Below are positions 36,879 through 45,566 of a DNA stretch of 64,000 bases, in pieces (the stretch's first letter is position 1; each line of letters begins with the position of its first letter). The notes under the pieces were generated by a model, which ran no database searches, was not told the origin of the DNA, and saw nothing but the letters and a program-made list of their open reading frames with translations. The translations under genes were made by a program, and so were the position numbers. Origin of the DNA: Pseudaquabacterium terrae (GTDB lineage: Bacteria; Pseudomonadota; Gammaproteobacteria; Burkholderiales; Burkholderiaceae_C); contig NZ_JABRWJ010000002.1 of NCBI RefSeq assembly GCF_013266755.1, positions 372,001-436,000 on the forward strand, given 5' to 3'.

Positions 36879-36977
36879 GGGGGCGAGGCGCGCGGCGGCG
36901 GCCTCGCAAAGACACTGTAACGCAGGGGCCGCGCGCGGCGCCGACCGGATCGATGCGCGCGGCGCCGCTTTTCGCGC

Positions 36978-37661
36978 CTAGTCGCGGCTGCTGCGGTACG
37001 GTTCCTCGAAGTCGAGGAATTCCTTTTCGGCGAGCGCGTCGCGCACCCAGGCCGCCATGCCGGGATTCGTGTACTGGCGCTCGATGTAGGCCTCGATCGC
37101 CGCGGGCACCGGCAGCGCATAAGTGCGCAGCCGCGCGCAGATCGGCGCGAAGTAGGCATCGGCGATGCTGAAGCCGCCGAAAAGGTAGGGGCCGCCGCTG
37201 GCCTCGAGCGCCTCGGTCCACATCGCGACGATGCGGGCCAGGTCGGTGCCGACGGCCGGCTGCTCGGCGAGCACCTTGGCGCCGATCTGCGGCAGCGCGG
37301 CTTCGATGTTCATCGGGCAGGCGCTGCGCAGCGCGCCGAAGCCCGAGTGCATCTCGGCGCACAGGCTGCGCGCGCGGGCACGCTGCAGGCGGTCGGCCGG
37401 CCAGAGCGGGCGCTCGGGAAACTTGTCGGCCAGGTATTCGGCGATGGCCAGCGTGTCCCAGACCGCGAAGCCGTCGTCGACGAGCAGCGGCACGCGCGCG
37501 GTCGGCGACAGCCTGGAGATCGCCTGCTTGAAGCGCGAATCGGGCGTGAAGCCGTCGAAGCGCAGCATCACCTCCTCGAAGGGCAGCTCGAATTGGGTCA
37601 TCAGCACCCACGGGCGCATCGACCAGGACGAGTAGTTCTTGTTGCCGACGTAAAGCTGCAT
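36978..37661 (-). CDS. Glutathione S-transferase family protein
   Basis: 227 residues from an ATG with AGGAGA upstream. N-terminal thioredoxin-like domain with LYVGNKNYSSWSMRPWV (about 3-19; the SSWS-type glutathione loop) and RVPLLVDDGFAVWDTLAIAEYLAD (about 56-79, Pro-Leu and the DT segment), then an all-helical C-terminal domain with the SIADAYFAP N-cap motif (about 168-176). Substrate is unknown; the SSWS start resembles a YibF/GST-theta-like bacterial subgroup. It is 91 bp downstream of the LysR gene. Confidence 0.92.
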   Translation of the reverse strand: MQLYVGNKNYSSWSMRPWVLMTQFELPFEEVMLRFDGFTPDSRFKQAISRLSPTARVPLLVDDGFAVWDTLAIAEYLADKFPERPLWPADRLQRARARSLCAEMHSGFGALRSACPMNIEAALPQIGAKVLAEQPAVGTDLARIVAMWTEALEASGGPYLFGGFSIADAYFAPICARLRTYALPVPAAIEAYIERQYTNPGMAAWVRDALAEKEFLDFEEPYRSSRD

Positions 37662-37752
37662 CACGCGGATTCTCCTGATTCCTCGAAAGCCCTCCTCGGG
37701 CGGGTCAACGATCGTAGGGGCTCGGCGGGCGATGTGGTGTGCAAGTGCCGCA

Positions 37753-38745
37753 TCAATCCGATGCGCCGGGCGCATCGGCGGCCGTGCCGGGCTGTTCGGC
37801 GATCGCCGCCCGCGTGCGCGCCGCCTCGTCGCGTACCCAGTCGGCGAAGGCGCGCAGCGCCGGACGCATGCGCGCCTGCGGCAGCAGGATCAGCCAGTAG
37901 CAGGTCTCGCCGGGAATGCGCGCGGCCGGGCCGAAGGGCTCGACCAGCTCGCCGCGCTCGACCAGGTCGTGCACCAGCGGCAGGCGCGCCAGCGCGACGC
38001 CCTGGCCGGCGACGGCGCCCTGCACCTGCTGGTGGGTGTAGTTCAGATAGACCCAGCGCCGCGGCTCGAGCTGCGGCTGGCCATGCAGCTTGAGCCAGCG
38101 GCGCCAGCTCAGGAAGGCGGCGCTCGGGCGGTGATCATCCTCCTCGAGCAGCGCGTGGGCGGCCAGGTCGGCCGGCGCGGCCAGCGGCGGCGCGCGGCCG
38201 CTGCGGCCCTGCTCCAGCAGCCAGGGGCTGGCCATCGGCGACAGCGTTTCGCCGAACATCAGCTCGGCGTGCGGCGGCACGTTGCGCTGGAAGTCGTAGC
38301 GCAGCACCAGGTCGACTTCAGGATCGTCGAGCTCGACCAGCTTGTCGGAAGCCGACAGCCGGATGTCGATGTCCGGATGCAGCTGCTGGAAGTGGGTCAG
38401 CCGCGGCATCAGCCACAGCGTGGCAAAGGAGGCGAAGGTCGAGACGTTGACGTGCTCGCGGCCGCGCTGCACGCGCAGCTGGCGCACCGTGCGGTCGATG
38501 CGTTCGAGCGCCGGCACCACCGCCTGCTGCAGCGCGATGCCGGCGGTCGTCAGCTCGACGCGGCGCGTGCCGCGGTTGAACAGGCTCCCACCGAGCTCTT
38601 GCTCGAGCGATTTGATCTGCCGGCTGACGGCCGACTGCGTCAGGTACAGCTCGTCGGCCGCGGCGCTGAAGGACAGGCGCCGGGCCACCGCTTCGAAGGC
38701 CCGCAGGCCATCCAGCGAGAGCGGGCGCCGCGGCGGAGTATTCAT
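37753..38745 (-). CDS. LysR-family transcriptional regulator (GcvA type)
   Basis: 330 residues. The N-terminal winged helix (about 8-70) has LRAFEAVARRLSFSAAADELYLTQSAVSRQIKSLE, then a PBP2-like effector domain (about 95-310). The subgroup looks like GcvA regulators. The effector is unknown. A CAAT-N11-ATTG box lies in the 90 bp before its start, so it probably controls itself and the divergent DUF2917 gene. Confidence 0.94.
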   Translation of the reverse strand: MNTPPRRPLSLDGLRAFEAVARRLSFSAAADELYLTQSAVSRQIKSLEQELGGSLFNRGTRRVELTTAGIALQQAVVPALERIDRTVRQLRVQRGREHVNVSTFASFATLWLMPRLTHFQQLHPDIDIRLSASDKLVELDDPEVDLVLRYDFQRNVPPHAELMFGETLSPMASPWLLEQGRSGRAPPLAAPADLAAHALLEEDDHRPSAAFLSWRRWLKLHGQPQLEPRRWVYLNYTHQQVQGAVAGQGVALARLPLVHDLVERGELVEPFGPAARIPGETCYWLILLPQARMRPALRAFADWVRDEAARTRAAIAEQPGTAADAPGASD

Positions 38746-38758
38746 GCCTGAAACGCAT

Positions 38759-38777
38759 CAATGAGGTGGAGGGATTG
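38759..38777. promoter_or_regulatory. LysR box (T-N11-A) between the regulator and DUF2917
   Basis: CAAT at 38759-38762 and ATTG at 38774-38777 are perfect inverted half-sites with exactly 11 nt between, the classic LysR pattern. It starts 14 bp upstream of the LysR ATG and 59 bp before the DUF2917 ATG. Confidence 0.55.
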
Positions 38778-38835
38778 CATTGGACCACAGAGGTTCGAAT
38801 GCCGATCATTGCGGGTAACTACTGAGGAGTACGCA

Positions 38836-39312
38836 ATGAGCAAGCTGCATCAATCGACGAGCTGGCAGATGTTGGACCGGACGCCGCGCCGGCTGCGCCT
38901 GGATGCCGCGACGCGGCTGCAGACTCAGCGTGACGGCTGGCTGGCGGTGCACGAAGGCCGGGTCTGGATCACGCGCGACGGCGGTGGGCTGGACCACGTG
39001 CTGCAGCCGGGCGAGCGCTTCTGGCTGCGCGCCGGCGACGGCCTGGTGATCGAGCCCTGGCGGCGTGGCGAGATGAGCTGCCTCGGCTGGCAACTGCCGG
39101 CGCAGGCCCCGGCTCAGCGCTTGGCGGCCCGACCGGCCTTGCGCGCCGACGCCGGCTTCAGCGCTGCCGCTTGGGGCGCCGTGGCGCGGGCCTTGCGCGG
39201 CGCGGCCGAACGTTTGCTGGCCGCCGCCCGCAGCGCCGATGCGATGGCCAGCCGTGCCCAGGGCAGCATCAGGGCCGGTGACTCCATGGCTTCCTGCGGC
39301 GCGCTCCAGTAA
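38836..39312 (+). CDS. DUF2917 domain protein
   Basis: 158 residues from an ATG with GAGGAG 6 nt upstream. Residues about 5-80 form a small beta-sandwich or cupin-like DUF2917 domain (LQTQRDGWLAVHEGRVWITRDGGG; GERFWLRAGDGLVIEPW). The C-terminal helix-rich tail ends in AGDSMASCGALQ. Members of this family are commonly beside GcvA-type LysR genes in Burkholderiales; their function is unknown. The final 199 bp overlap antisense with the TfoX gene. Confidence 0.85.
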   Translation: MSKLHQSTSWQMLDRTPRRLRLDAATRLQTQRDGWLAVHEGRVWITRDGGGLDHVLQPGERFWLRAGDGLVIEPWRRGEMSCLGWQLPAQAPAQRLAARPALRADAGFSAAAWGAVARALRGAAERLLAAARSADAMASRAQGSIRAGDSMASCGALQ

Positions 39313-39554
39313 GCCATCACGATGCGCTGCCCGTCGCGGGTGGCGTAGTCGAAGGGCACGCAGCCGGCGGCGCGAAAGACCTCGCGCGTCGGCTCGTCGG
39401 TGCGCAGGTACAACGTGTCGGCGATCAGCAGCGCGACGAACTGGTCGTCGACGTACAGCCCGTGGCCGCCGAACATCCGGCGCGCCCGGCTCGGTCCGGC
39501 GGCGCCGAGCAGTTCGAGGCAATGGGTGACGAATTCAGCGTCGGAAGCGGTCAT
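39114..39554 (-). CDS. TfoX/Sxy-family protein
   Basis: 146 residues from the ATG at 39554. The TfoX N-terminal domain is clear (FVTHCLELLGAAGPSRARRMFGGHGLYVDDQFVALLIADTLYLRTDE, about 8-54). The YxW-rich end (MAYWSAPQEAMESPALMLPWARLAIASA, about 80-107) is normal; the last 35 residues are a basic Ala/Lys/Arg tail. Sxy/TfoX activates competence genes with CRP in gammaproteobacteria; here that role is only family-level inference. Its 3' end overlaps DUF2917 antisense. Confidence 0.88.
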   Translation of the reverse strand: MTASDAEFVTHCLELLGAAGPSRARRMFGGHGLYVDDQFVALLIADTLYLRTDEPTREVFRAAGCVPFDYATRDGQRIVMAYWSAPQEAMESPALMLPWARLAIASALRAAASKRSAAPRKARATAPQAAALKPASARKAGRAAKR

Positions 39555-39584
39555 CGCATCAGTGTGCCGGCCGCGCCGACGCCG

Positions 39585-39590
39585 CACAAT
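39585..39590 (+). promoter_or_regulatory. -10-like box for a leaderless 5-FTHF cyclo-ligase transcript
   Basis: CACAAT ends 6 nt before the ATG at 39597, which would put the start site on or beside the ATG. No ribosome site is needed or seen apart from GGCGG. No -35 was found. Confidence 0.4.
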
Positions 39591-39596
39591 CGGCGG

Positions 39597-40196
39597 ATGG
39601 ATACGCCCCTCGGCTTCAGCCTCGAACCGTCGCGCGACAAGGCGCAGCTGCGCAAGCAGCTCCAGGCCGAGCGCCAGTCGATGCACGACCGCCACCAGCG
39701 CGCGGTGCACCTGCAGGAGGTGCTGCGGGTCTGGCTGGTGTCGCGCTTCGAGCAGACCATCGGCGCCTACTGGCCGATCAAGGGTGAGTTCGATGCGCTG
39801 CCGGCGCTGTTTCGCTGGACCGAGGCCGATCCGGCGCGGCGCATCGGGCTGCCGGTGATCAACCGCGAGACCAAGCAACTGCGCTTTCACGTCTGGTTCC
39901 CGGGCTGCCCGATGGAAGAGGACGCCTACGGCATCCCGAAGCCCAAGGACACCGAGGCCTTCGAGCCGGCGCTGTTGCTGGTGCCCTGCGTCGGTTTCGG
40001 GCCGAAGGGTGTGCGGCTGGGTTACGGCGGCGGCTTCTATGACCGCACGCTGGCGGCGCTGCAGCCACGGCCAGTGACGGTCGGCGTCGGTTACGCCCAC
40101 GGCTTCATCCCCTGGCTCGAGGGTGAGCCGCACGACGTGCCGCTCGACGCCATGCTGACCGAGGACGGCGTGGTCTGGCAGAAGGACCGCGCTTAA
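39597..40196 (+). CDS. 5-formyltetrahydrofolate cyclo-ligase
   Basis: 199 residues. ATP-dependent conversion of 5-formyl-THF to 5,10-methenyl-THF, protecting folate enzymes. Motifs: RKQLQAERQS (about 19-28, YgfA start), EFDALPALFRW (about 63-73) and the ATP/Mg site VGFGPKGVRLGYGGGFYDRTLA (about 132-153). The gene converges on the PfkB kinase; the gap is 7 bp. It is divergent from the TfoX gene, 42 bp between start codons. Confidence 0.94.
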   Translation: MDTPLGFSLEPSRDKAQLRKQLQAERQSMHDRHQRAVHLQEVLRVWLVSRFEQTIGAYWPIKGEFDALPALFRWTEADPARRIGLPVINRETKQLRFHVWFPGCPMEEDAYGIPKPKDTEAFEPALLLVPCVGFGPKGVRLGYGGGFYDRTLAALQPRPVTVGVGYAHGFIPWLEGEPHDVPLDAMLTEDGVVWQKDRA

Positions 40197-40203
40197 GCCG
40201 CGC

Positions 40204-41112
40204 TCAAGCGTCGGTGGCGTCCGGCACCGGGTGGTTCTGGCCGCCGCGGTGGCTGATCTTCAGTGCGCCGACGCGGTTGCCGAGGCGAATGCAGCGCTCC
40301 AGCGTCCAGCCCTTCGCCAGCCCGAACAGCAACGCGCCGCGGAAGGCGTCGCCGCAGCCGGTCGGGTCGACGATCTCGCCGGCTTGCACACCGGGAATGT
40401 GCTGGCGCTCGCCGTCCTGCCACAGCTCGCTGCCCTCGGCGCCGAGCGTGACGACGACGCCGGCGATCTGCGGCTGGCGCGACAGCTCGGCCAGCGTGGT
40501 ACCCATGCGCTCGCACAGCATGCGGCCCTCGTAGTCGTTGACGGCGATCCAGCGCGCCAGCGTGACGAAGCGCTGCAGCTCGGCGCCATCGAACATCGGC
40601 AGCTGCTGGCCCGGATCGAAGATGAACGGGATGCCGGCGGTGGCGAGCTGCTCGGCATGGCTGAGCATGGCGTCGCGGCCGTCCGGCGCGATGATCGCCA
40701 GCTGGATGTCGCTGCGATCGCGCGGCACCACTGTTTCATGCGCCTGCTGCATCGCACCCGGGTGGAAGGCGGTGATCTGGTTGTTGTCGAGGTCGGTGAT
40801 GATGATCGCCTGCGCGGTGTAGGCGTCGGCCGAGCGCAGCACCAGCGAGGTGTCGCAGCCCCACGAGGCGAAGCGCTCGAGGTATTCGCCGCCGTCGTTG
40901 CCGAGCGCGGCCATCACCAGCGGCGCACCGCCGAGCTTGTGCAGCGTGTAGGCGATGTTGCCGGCGCAGCCGCCGAACTCGCGCCGCAGCGTAGGCACCA
41001 GGAACGAGACGTTCAGGATGTGCACCTGGTCGGGCAGGATCTGCTGCGCGAAGCGGCCAGGGAAGTTGGTGATCGTGTCGAAGGCCAGCGAGCCGGAGAT
41101 CAGGACGGACAT
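40204..41112 (-). CDS. PfkB-family carbohydrate kinase
   Basis: 302 residues, ribokinase fold. Signature 1 (FGGCAGNIAYTLHKLGG, about 46-62) and signature 2 DPTGCGDAFRGALLFGLAKG (about 249-268; Asp is the catalytic base, GCGD the anion hole) are complete. It is close to adenosine-kinase-like PfkB members of betaproteobacteria, and the N-terminus MSVLISGSLAFDTI fits. Substrate is not proven. It ends the accB-accC-prmA-DUF3426-kinase run; the gap to DUF3426 is 41 bp. Confidence 0.92.
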   Translation of the reverse strand: MSVLISGSLAFDTITNFPGRFAQQILPDQVHILNVSFLVPTLRREFGGCAGNIAYTLHKLGGAPLVMAALGNDGGEYLERFASWGCDTSLVLRSADAYTAQAIIITDLDNNQITAFHPGAMQQAHETVVPRDRSDIQLAIIAPDGRDAMLSHAEQLATAGIPFIFDPGQQLPMFDGAELQRFVTLARWIAVNDYEGRMLCERMGTTLAELSRQPQIAGVVVTLGAEGSELWQDGERQHIPGVQAGEIVDPTGCGDAFRGALLFGLAKGWTLERCIRLGNRVGALKISHRGGQNHPVPDATDA

Positions 41113-41153
41113 GGTGCAGCGGGCCGGGGCACGGCCAGGTTCGTTGGCGAAAG

Positions 41154-42077
41154 TCAGGGGTAGAAGAGCTCGACGGTGTAGCCGCTGACGCGGCGTTCAC
41201 CGGTCGACAGCAGGGCCTGCAGCGGCAGCTCGGCGCCGGCATCGATCACCGGCGGCAGGCCGAGCTCCGCGGCCAGCAGCACTTTACGAGCGACCAGCTT
41301 GCCGCTGCCGTCGGTCAGCGACAGGTCGACCGCGGGTGCCGCCAGCGCGGTGTCGCCGCGGTTGTGCAGCACCACCGACAAGCGGTACAGCGCCGCGCTT
41401 TCCAGCCGCGTCAGGCCGCTGGAGTCGACCGACAGCCGGTCGATGCGCTTCAGCGGCTCGATGCTGCAGCCGGTGACGGCGCAGCCCGCCGCCAGCAGCG
41501 GGCGCATGCCCGGCAGGTGCGCGGCCAGCAGGTCGCGGCCGGCCAGCGCCAACTGGGCGAGCAATGCGACCGCCAGCAGCAGTGACAGCGTTGCGAGGCC
41601 GGCGCGCACCGGGGTGCGGCGCCACAACGCCGCGCGGTCGGCGGCGCGCACGAAGCGGGGGGCTTCGACGCTCGGAGCGGGTACCGCTGGCGGCGGTGGC
41701 GCCCCCGACTCGTCCGGCGCCGACTCGCTGCTGAACGAGACGATCGCTGCCGGCAGGTCGTCGTCCTCGAGCATCGACTCGGTCACCGGACCGGTGGCCG
41801 GGAAGCTGGTGGTCGGCGCGGAGTTGTCGGTGAGCGTGCTGGAGAAGTCGTCCTCCGCATGACCGCGCGATGCGGCCGGCGCCTGCCAGCCGGCATCGGC
41901 CTGCTCGGCGGCGGCATGCTCGACGGCCGGTTCGCCGTCGAGCTCGCACAGGTTCTCGAGCGCGTTGAACACCGCCGAGCAGCGGCCGCAGCGCACCCAG
42001 CCTTCGGAGATCTTCAATTGATCCTGGACGACACGGAACACCGTGCCGCACTCCGTGCAGCGAGTCGCCAGGCTCAT
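41154..42077 (-). CDS. Zinc-ribbon DUF3426 membrane protein
   Basis: 307 residues. The N-terminal MJ0042-type zinc ribbon (CTECGTVFRV...VRCGRC, about 8-33) is followed by an acidic, Ala/Pro/Ser-rich linker (about 50-140), one TM segment (about 162-183) and a beta-rich DUF3426 domain (about 200-305). These proteins lie beside prmA in most betaproteobacteria. The role is unknown; the domain order suggests a cytoplasmic zinc ribbon linked to a periplasmic domain. Confidence 0.92.
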   Translation of the reverse strand: MSLATRCTECGTVFRVVQDQLKISEGWVRCGRCSAVFNALENLCELDGEPAVEHAAAEQADAGWQAPAASRGHAEDDFSSTLTDNSAPTTSFPATGPVTESMLEDDDLPAAIVSFSSESAPDESGAPPPPAVPAPSVEAPRFVRAADRAALWRRTPVRAGLATLSLLLAVALLAQLALAGRDLLAAHLPGMRPLLAAGCAVTGCSIEPLKRIDRLSVDSSGLTRLESAALYRLSVVLHNRGDTALAAPAVDLSLTDGSGKLVARKVLLAAELGLPPVIDAGAELPLQALLSTGERRVSGYTVELFYP

Positions 42078-42084
42078 GCGGGAA

Positions 42085-43002
42085 TCATGCCACGCCGCTG
42101 GCGTGGTCTTTTCGCGCGGTCATCAGGATCCAGCCGTCTTCGCTGTCGCTCACTTCGAGCGCTAGCCACGGGGCGTAGGCGGCCTTCAGCTCGTCGGCCT
42201 GGCGTTCCAGGATGCCGGCGAGCACCAGGTCGCCGCCGGCGGCGACGTGCCCGCACAGCAGCGGCGCGAGCAGCTTCAGCGGTGTCGCCAGGATGTTGGC
42301 GAGCACCAATGGGTACGCGCCGGATGCCGCCTCGGGCCGGCCGGCGTTCAACGTGACGCCGTTGGCGGCGGCGTTCGCCTGCGTCGACTCGACCGCCGCG
42401 TCGTCGATGTCGACCGCGTCGACGCCTCGAGCGCCGTGCAGCGCGGCGCCGATCGCCAGGATGCCGGAGCCGCAGCCGTAGTCCAGCACGCGCGCCCACC
42501 CTGGGGATGTGCCCGCGGCGTGGCGGGCAATCCAGCGCAGGCACATGCGCGTCGTCGGGTGCGTGCCGGTGCCGAAAGCGAGTCCCGGGTCGAGGCGAAT
42601 GACACGTTCTGCGGCCGCCGGCGCTTCATGCCAGCTCGGCACGATCCAGAACGTCGGCGTGATCTCGACCGGCGCGAACTGCGATTGCGTCAGCCGCACC
42701 CAGTCCTGCTCGGCGACCTCGCGCAGCGCCGCGACCTTCAGCCCGGTCGACCAGTCCTGCGCCAGCAGCAGCGTCACCGCCTCGGTGGCGGCGGCTTCGG
42801 TCTCGAACAGCGCCGTCAGCGTCGAATGTTCCCAGCCCGGACGGGGCGCCGGCAGGCCGGGCTCGCCGAACAAGGCCTGCTCGGCCGCGGTGCCGGCATC
42901 GGCATCCTCGACCGAGACCGACAACGCGTCGAGCTCGTCGGCGAGCGCCTCGGAGACCGTCTCGACCAGCGCCTCGGGGACGTGCAGGACCAGCTCGTGC
43001 AT
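42085..43002 (-). CDS. prmA: Ribosomal protein L11 methyltransferase PrmA
   Basis: 305 residues. Trimethylates L11 lysines and its N-terminus using SAM. It has the substrate-recognition N-terminal domain (about 1-60), the class I SAM motif VLDYGCGSGILAIGAALHGA (about 172-191) and the NPxY-like segment VLANILATPLKLL (about 238-250). It lies 18 bp after accC and 7 bp before DUF3426. Confidence 0.96.
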   Translation of the reverse strand: MHELVLHVPEALVETVSEALADELDALSVSVEDADAGTAAEQALFGEPGLPAPRPGWEHSTLTALFETEAAATEAVTLLLAQDWSTGLKVAALREVAEQDWVRLTQSQFAPVEITPTFWIVPSWHEAPAAAERVIRLDPGLAFGTGTHPTTRMCLRWIARHAAGTSPGWARVLDYGCGSGILAIGAALHGARGVDAVDIDDAAVESTQANAAANGVTLNAGRPEAASGAYPLVLANILATPLKLLAPLLCGHVAAGGDLVLAGILERQADELKAAYAPWLALEVSDSEDGWILMTARKDHASGVA

Positions 43003-43020
43003 CGCAGGCTCCGGTGCCGG

Positions 43021-44370
43021 TCAGCGTTTGTGGCGGCCGAGCCAGCCTTCGAGGTAGTGGATGCTGGTGCCGCCCTCGATGAACTTGGCGTCGACCATCA
43101 GCTCGCGGTGCAGCGGGATGTTGGTCTGGATGCCCTCGACGACGCACTCCGACAAGGCGGTGCGCATGCGCGCCAGCGCCTGCTCGCGCGTGTCGCCGTG
43201 CACGATGATCTTGCCGATCATCGAGTCGTAGTTCGGCGGCACGAGGTAGTTCGTGTAGGCGTGCGAATCGACGCGCACGCCCGGGCCGCCCGGCATGTGC
43301 CACATCACGATGCGGCCCGGCGACGGCGTGAACTTGTAGGGGTCCTCGGCGTTGACCCGGCACTCGATCGCGTGGCCGCGCAGCTCGATGTTGCGCTGGG
43401 CGAACGGCAGCCGCTCGCCGGCGGCGATGCGGATCTGCATCTGCACGATGTCGATGCCGGTGACCCATTCGGTCACCGGGTGCTCGACCTGCACGCGCGT
43501 GTTCATCTCGATGAAATAGAACTCGCCGTTCTCGAACAGGAACTCGAAGGTCCCGGCGCCGCGGTAGCCGATCTTCTTGCAGGCGGCGGCGCAGCGCTCG
43601 CCGATCTTCTCGATGACGCGGCGCGGCACGCCCGGCGCCGGCGCTTCCTCGATGATCTTCTGGTGGCGGCGCTGCATCGAGCAATCGCGCTCGCCGAGCC
43701 AGACCGCGTTCTTGTGCTGGTCGGCCAGGATCTGGATCTCGATGTGGCGCGGGTTCTCGAGGAACTTCTCCATGTACACGGCCGGGTTGCCGAAGGCGGC
43801 GCCCGCCTCGCTGCGCGTGGTCTGCACCGCGTGCAGCAGAGCCGCCTCGGTGTGCACGACGCGCATGCCCCGGCCACCGCCGCCGCCCGCGGCCTTGATG
43901 ATCACCGGATAACCGACCGCCCGCGCCGTCTGCACGATCACCTTCGGATCGTCGGGCAGAGCGCCTTCCGAGCCCGGCACGCAGGGCACGCCGGACTTGA
44001 TCATCGCCTGCTTGGCGGCGACCTTGTCGCCCATGATGCGGATCGACTCGGGCGTCGGGCCGATGAAGGTGAAGCCGCTCTTCTCGACGCGCTCGGCGAA
44101 GTCGGCGTTTTCGGACAGGAAGCCGTAGCCGGGATGGATCGCCTCGGCGTCGGTGACCTCGGCGGTCGAGATGATCGCCGGCATGTTCAGGTAGCTCTGG
44201 CCCGATGGCGGCGGGCCGATGCAGACCGCCTCGTCGGCGAGCTTGACGTACTTGGCCTCGCGGTCGGCCTCGGAATAGACGACGACCGACTTGATGCCCA
44301 TCTCGCGGCAGGCGCGCTGAATCCGAAGTGCGATTTCACCTCGGTTGGCAATGAGAATCTTCTTGAACAT
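43021..44370 (-). CDS. accC: Acetyl-CoA carboxylase biotin carboxylase AccC
   Basis: 449 residues, same length as E. coli AccC. It carboxylates biotin on AccB at the start of fatty acid synthesis. Visible: [14 protein letters not shown] (about 3-16), the ATP-grasp glycine loop [14 protein letters not shown] (about 159-172), [18 protein letters not shown] (about 229-246) and [20 protein letters not shown] (about 284-303) with catalytic Glu and Arg. The start is 7 bp after the accB stop. Confidence 0.98.
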   Translation of the reverse strand: MFKKILIANRGEIALRIQRACREMGIKSVVVYSEADREAKYVKLADEAVCIGPPPSGQSYLNMPAIISTAEVTDAEAIHPGYGFLSENADFAERVEKSGFTFIGPTPESIRIMGDKVAAKQAMIKSGVPCVPGSEGALPDDPKVIVQTARAVGYPVIIKAAGGGGGRGMRVVHTEAALLHAVQTTRSEAGAAFGNPAVYMEKFLENPRHIEIQILADQHKNAVWLGERDCSMQRRHQKIIEEAPAPGVPRRVIEKIGERCAAACKKIGYRGAGTFEFLFENGEFYFIEMNTRVQVEHPVTEWVTGIDIVQMQIRIAAGERLPFAQRNIELRGHAIECRVNAEDPYKFTPSPGRIVMWHMPGGPGVRVDSHAYTNYLVPPNYDSMIGKIIVHGDTREQALARMRTALSECVVEGIQTNIPLHRELMVDAKFIEGGTSIHYLEGWLGRHKR

Positions 44371-44377
44371 CGGCCGG

Positions 44378-44842
44378 TCACTCGATCACGAAGAGCGGCT
44401 GGCCGAACTCGACCGCCTGGCCGTTCTCGACCAGGACCTTGGTGATCGTGCCGGCGTGGTCGGTCTCGATCTCGTTCATGATCTTCATCGCCTCGATGAT
44501 GCAGATCGGCTCGCCTTCCTTGACCTGCTGGCCGACGTCGGCCAACGGCTTGGCGCCCGGGCTGGAGGCGCGGTAGAAGGTGCCGACCATCGGCGACTTG
44601 ACGATGTGACCGGTCTCGACCGGCGCGGCAGGGGCCGCCGGTGCAGCGGCGGCGCCGGCGGCGACCGGCTGCTGCGGCGCCGGCATGGCGTGCATCATCA
44701 TCGGGGCGGCCGAGTGCATCACCTGGGGCCGTGCGTCGGCCTTGACGATGCGCACCTTGCCGTCGGCCTCGGTGATCTCGAGCTCGGAAATATTCGACTC
44801 GGAGACCAGGTCGATCAAGGTCTTCAGCTTGCGCAGGTCCAT
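44378..44842 (-). CDS. accB: Acetyl-CoA carboxylase biotin carboxyl carrier AccB
   Basis: 154 residues from the ATG at 44842 ([13 protein letters not shown]). The C-terminal biotinyl domain (about 80-154) has the biotin lysine in [10 protein letters not shown] (about 117-126). A Pro/Ala linker (about 55-80) joins it to the N-terminal part. Upstream GTG would add three residues. Confidence 0.97.
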   Translation of the reverse strand: MDLRKLKTLIDLVSESNISELEITEADGKVRIVKADARPQVMHSAAPMMMHAMPAPQQPVAAGAAAAPAAPAAPVETGHIVKSPMVGTFYRASSPGAKPLADVGQQVKEGEPICIIEAMKIMNEIETDHAGTITKVLVENGQAVEFGQPLFVIE

Positions 44843-44919
44843 ACGACGCACTCCAGTTCTTCGGGTTTCTTGCCGGCTGCAGAATGGGATCTGCGTTCAA
44901 CGGCTGCGAAAGGCGCGCG

Positions 44920-44925
44920 ATTGTG
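44920..44925 (-). promoter_or_regulatory. Possible accBC promoter
   Basis: On the minus strand CACAAT at this position is preceded, 19 nt away, by TTGCCG. It is in the 205-bp gap between the tlpA-like gene and accB and would give a leader of about 70 nt. The gap otherwise holds no gene and no clear terminator for the tlpA-like gene. Confidence 0.35.
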
Positions 44926-45047
44926 GCACAACGTGCCGACGGCGCGGCAATCCCTGCGATGAATTCTTCGCAACGGCCTTATCCGCACACTTCGAATCTT
45001 TTGACGGATTTTGCCGGCTCGTTGTCCGACAAAGAGGCTGAATCGCG

Positions 45048-45566
45048 TCAGAGCTTACGCGACCACGACTGCAGCTCGTCGTAGCTGGTCTCGCCCATCT
45101 TGCGCTGCGCAATGGTGCCCTTGGGGCTGATCATCACGGTGAACGGCAAGGCGCCCTGCAGGTTGCCGAGCTGATGCACCAGGTCGGTCCCGTCGAGGCC
45201 GCCGAGGCCGATCGGGAAGCCGATCTTGACGCGGCCGAGGAACTCGCGCACCGGTTTCGGACCGTCGATCGCGACGCCGATGACCTGGCCTTGCCGCTTC
45301 GAGAAGTCGCGGTAGAAGCGATCGATCTCGGGCATTTCGCGCAGGCAGGGCGCGCACCATGTGGCCCAGAAGTTGATCAACAGCGGCTTGCCGCGCAGCG
45401 AGGCCATCGCCAGCTCGCCCCCTTCGGGGCGCTCGAAGCGCATCAGCCACATCGCCGCCAGCGGATCGCCGGCATCGGCCTGGCGGTGCCACCACGCGAA
45501 GCCCGCGCCGCCGAGCGCGGCGGCCCCGGCGACGGCGCCGGTCAGGATCTGGCGGCGCCGGGTCAT
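45048..45566 (-). CDS. TlpA-like thioredoxin-fold reductase
   Basis: 172 residues. Basic Arg-rich N-terminus (TRRRQIL) and a hydrophobic stretch (about 8-25) resemble a Tat/Sec signal anchor. The thioredoxin domain has the WATWCAPCLREMPEI motif (about 67-81; CxxC) and the cis-Pro region ALPFTVMISPKG (about 138-149). It would reduce periplasmic disulfides, as TlpA/ResA/CcmG proteins do in cytochrome c maturation. Its start overlaps the stop of the upstream unknown gene by 4 bp. Confidence 0.92.
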   Translation of the reverse strand: MTRRRQILTGAVAGAAALGGAGFAWWHRQADAGDPLAAMWLMRFERPEGGELAMASLRGKPLLINFWATWCAPCLREMPEIDRFYRDFSKRQGQVIGVAIDGPKPVREFLGRVKIGFPIGLGGLDGTDLVHQLGNLQGALPFTVMISPKGTIAQRKMGETSYDELQSWSRKL

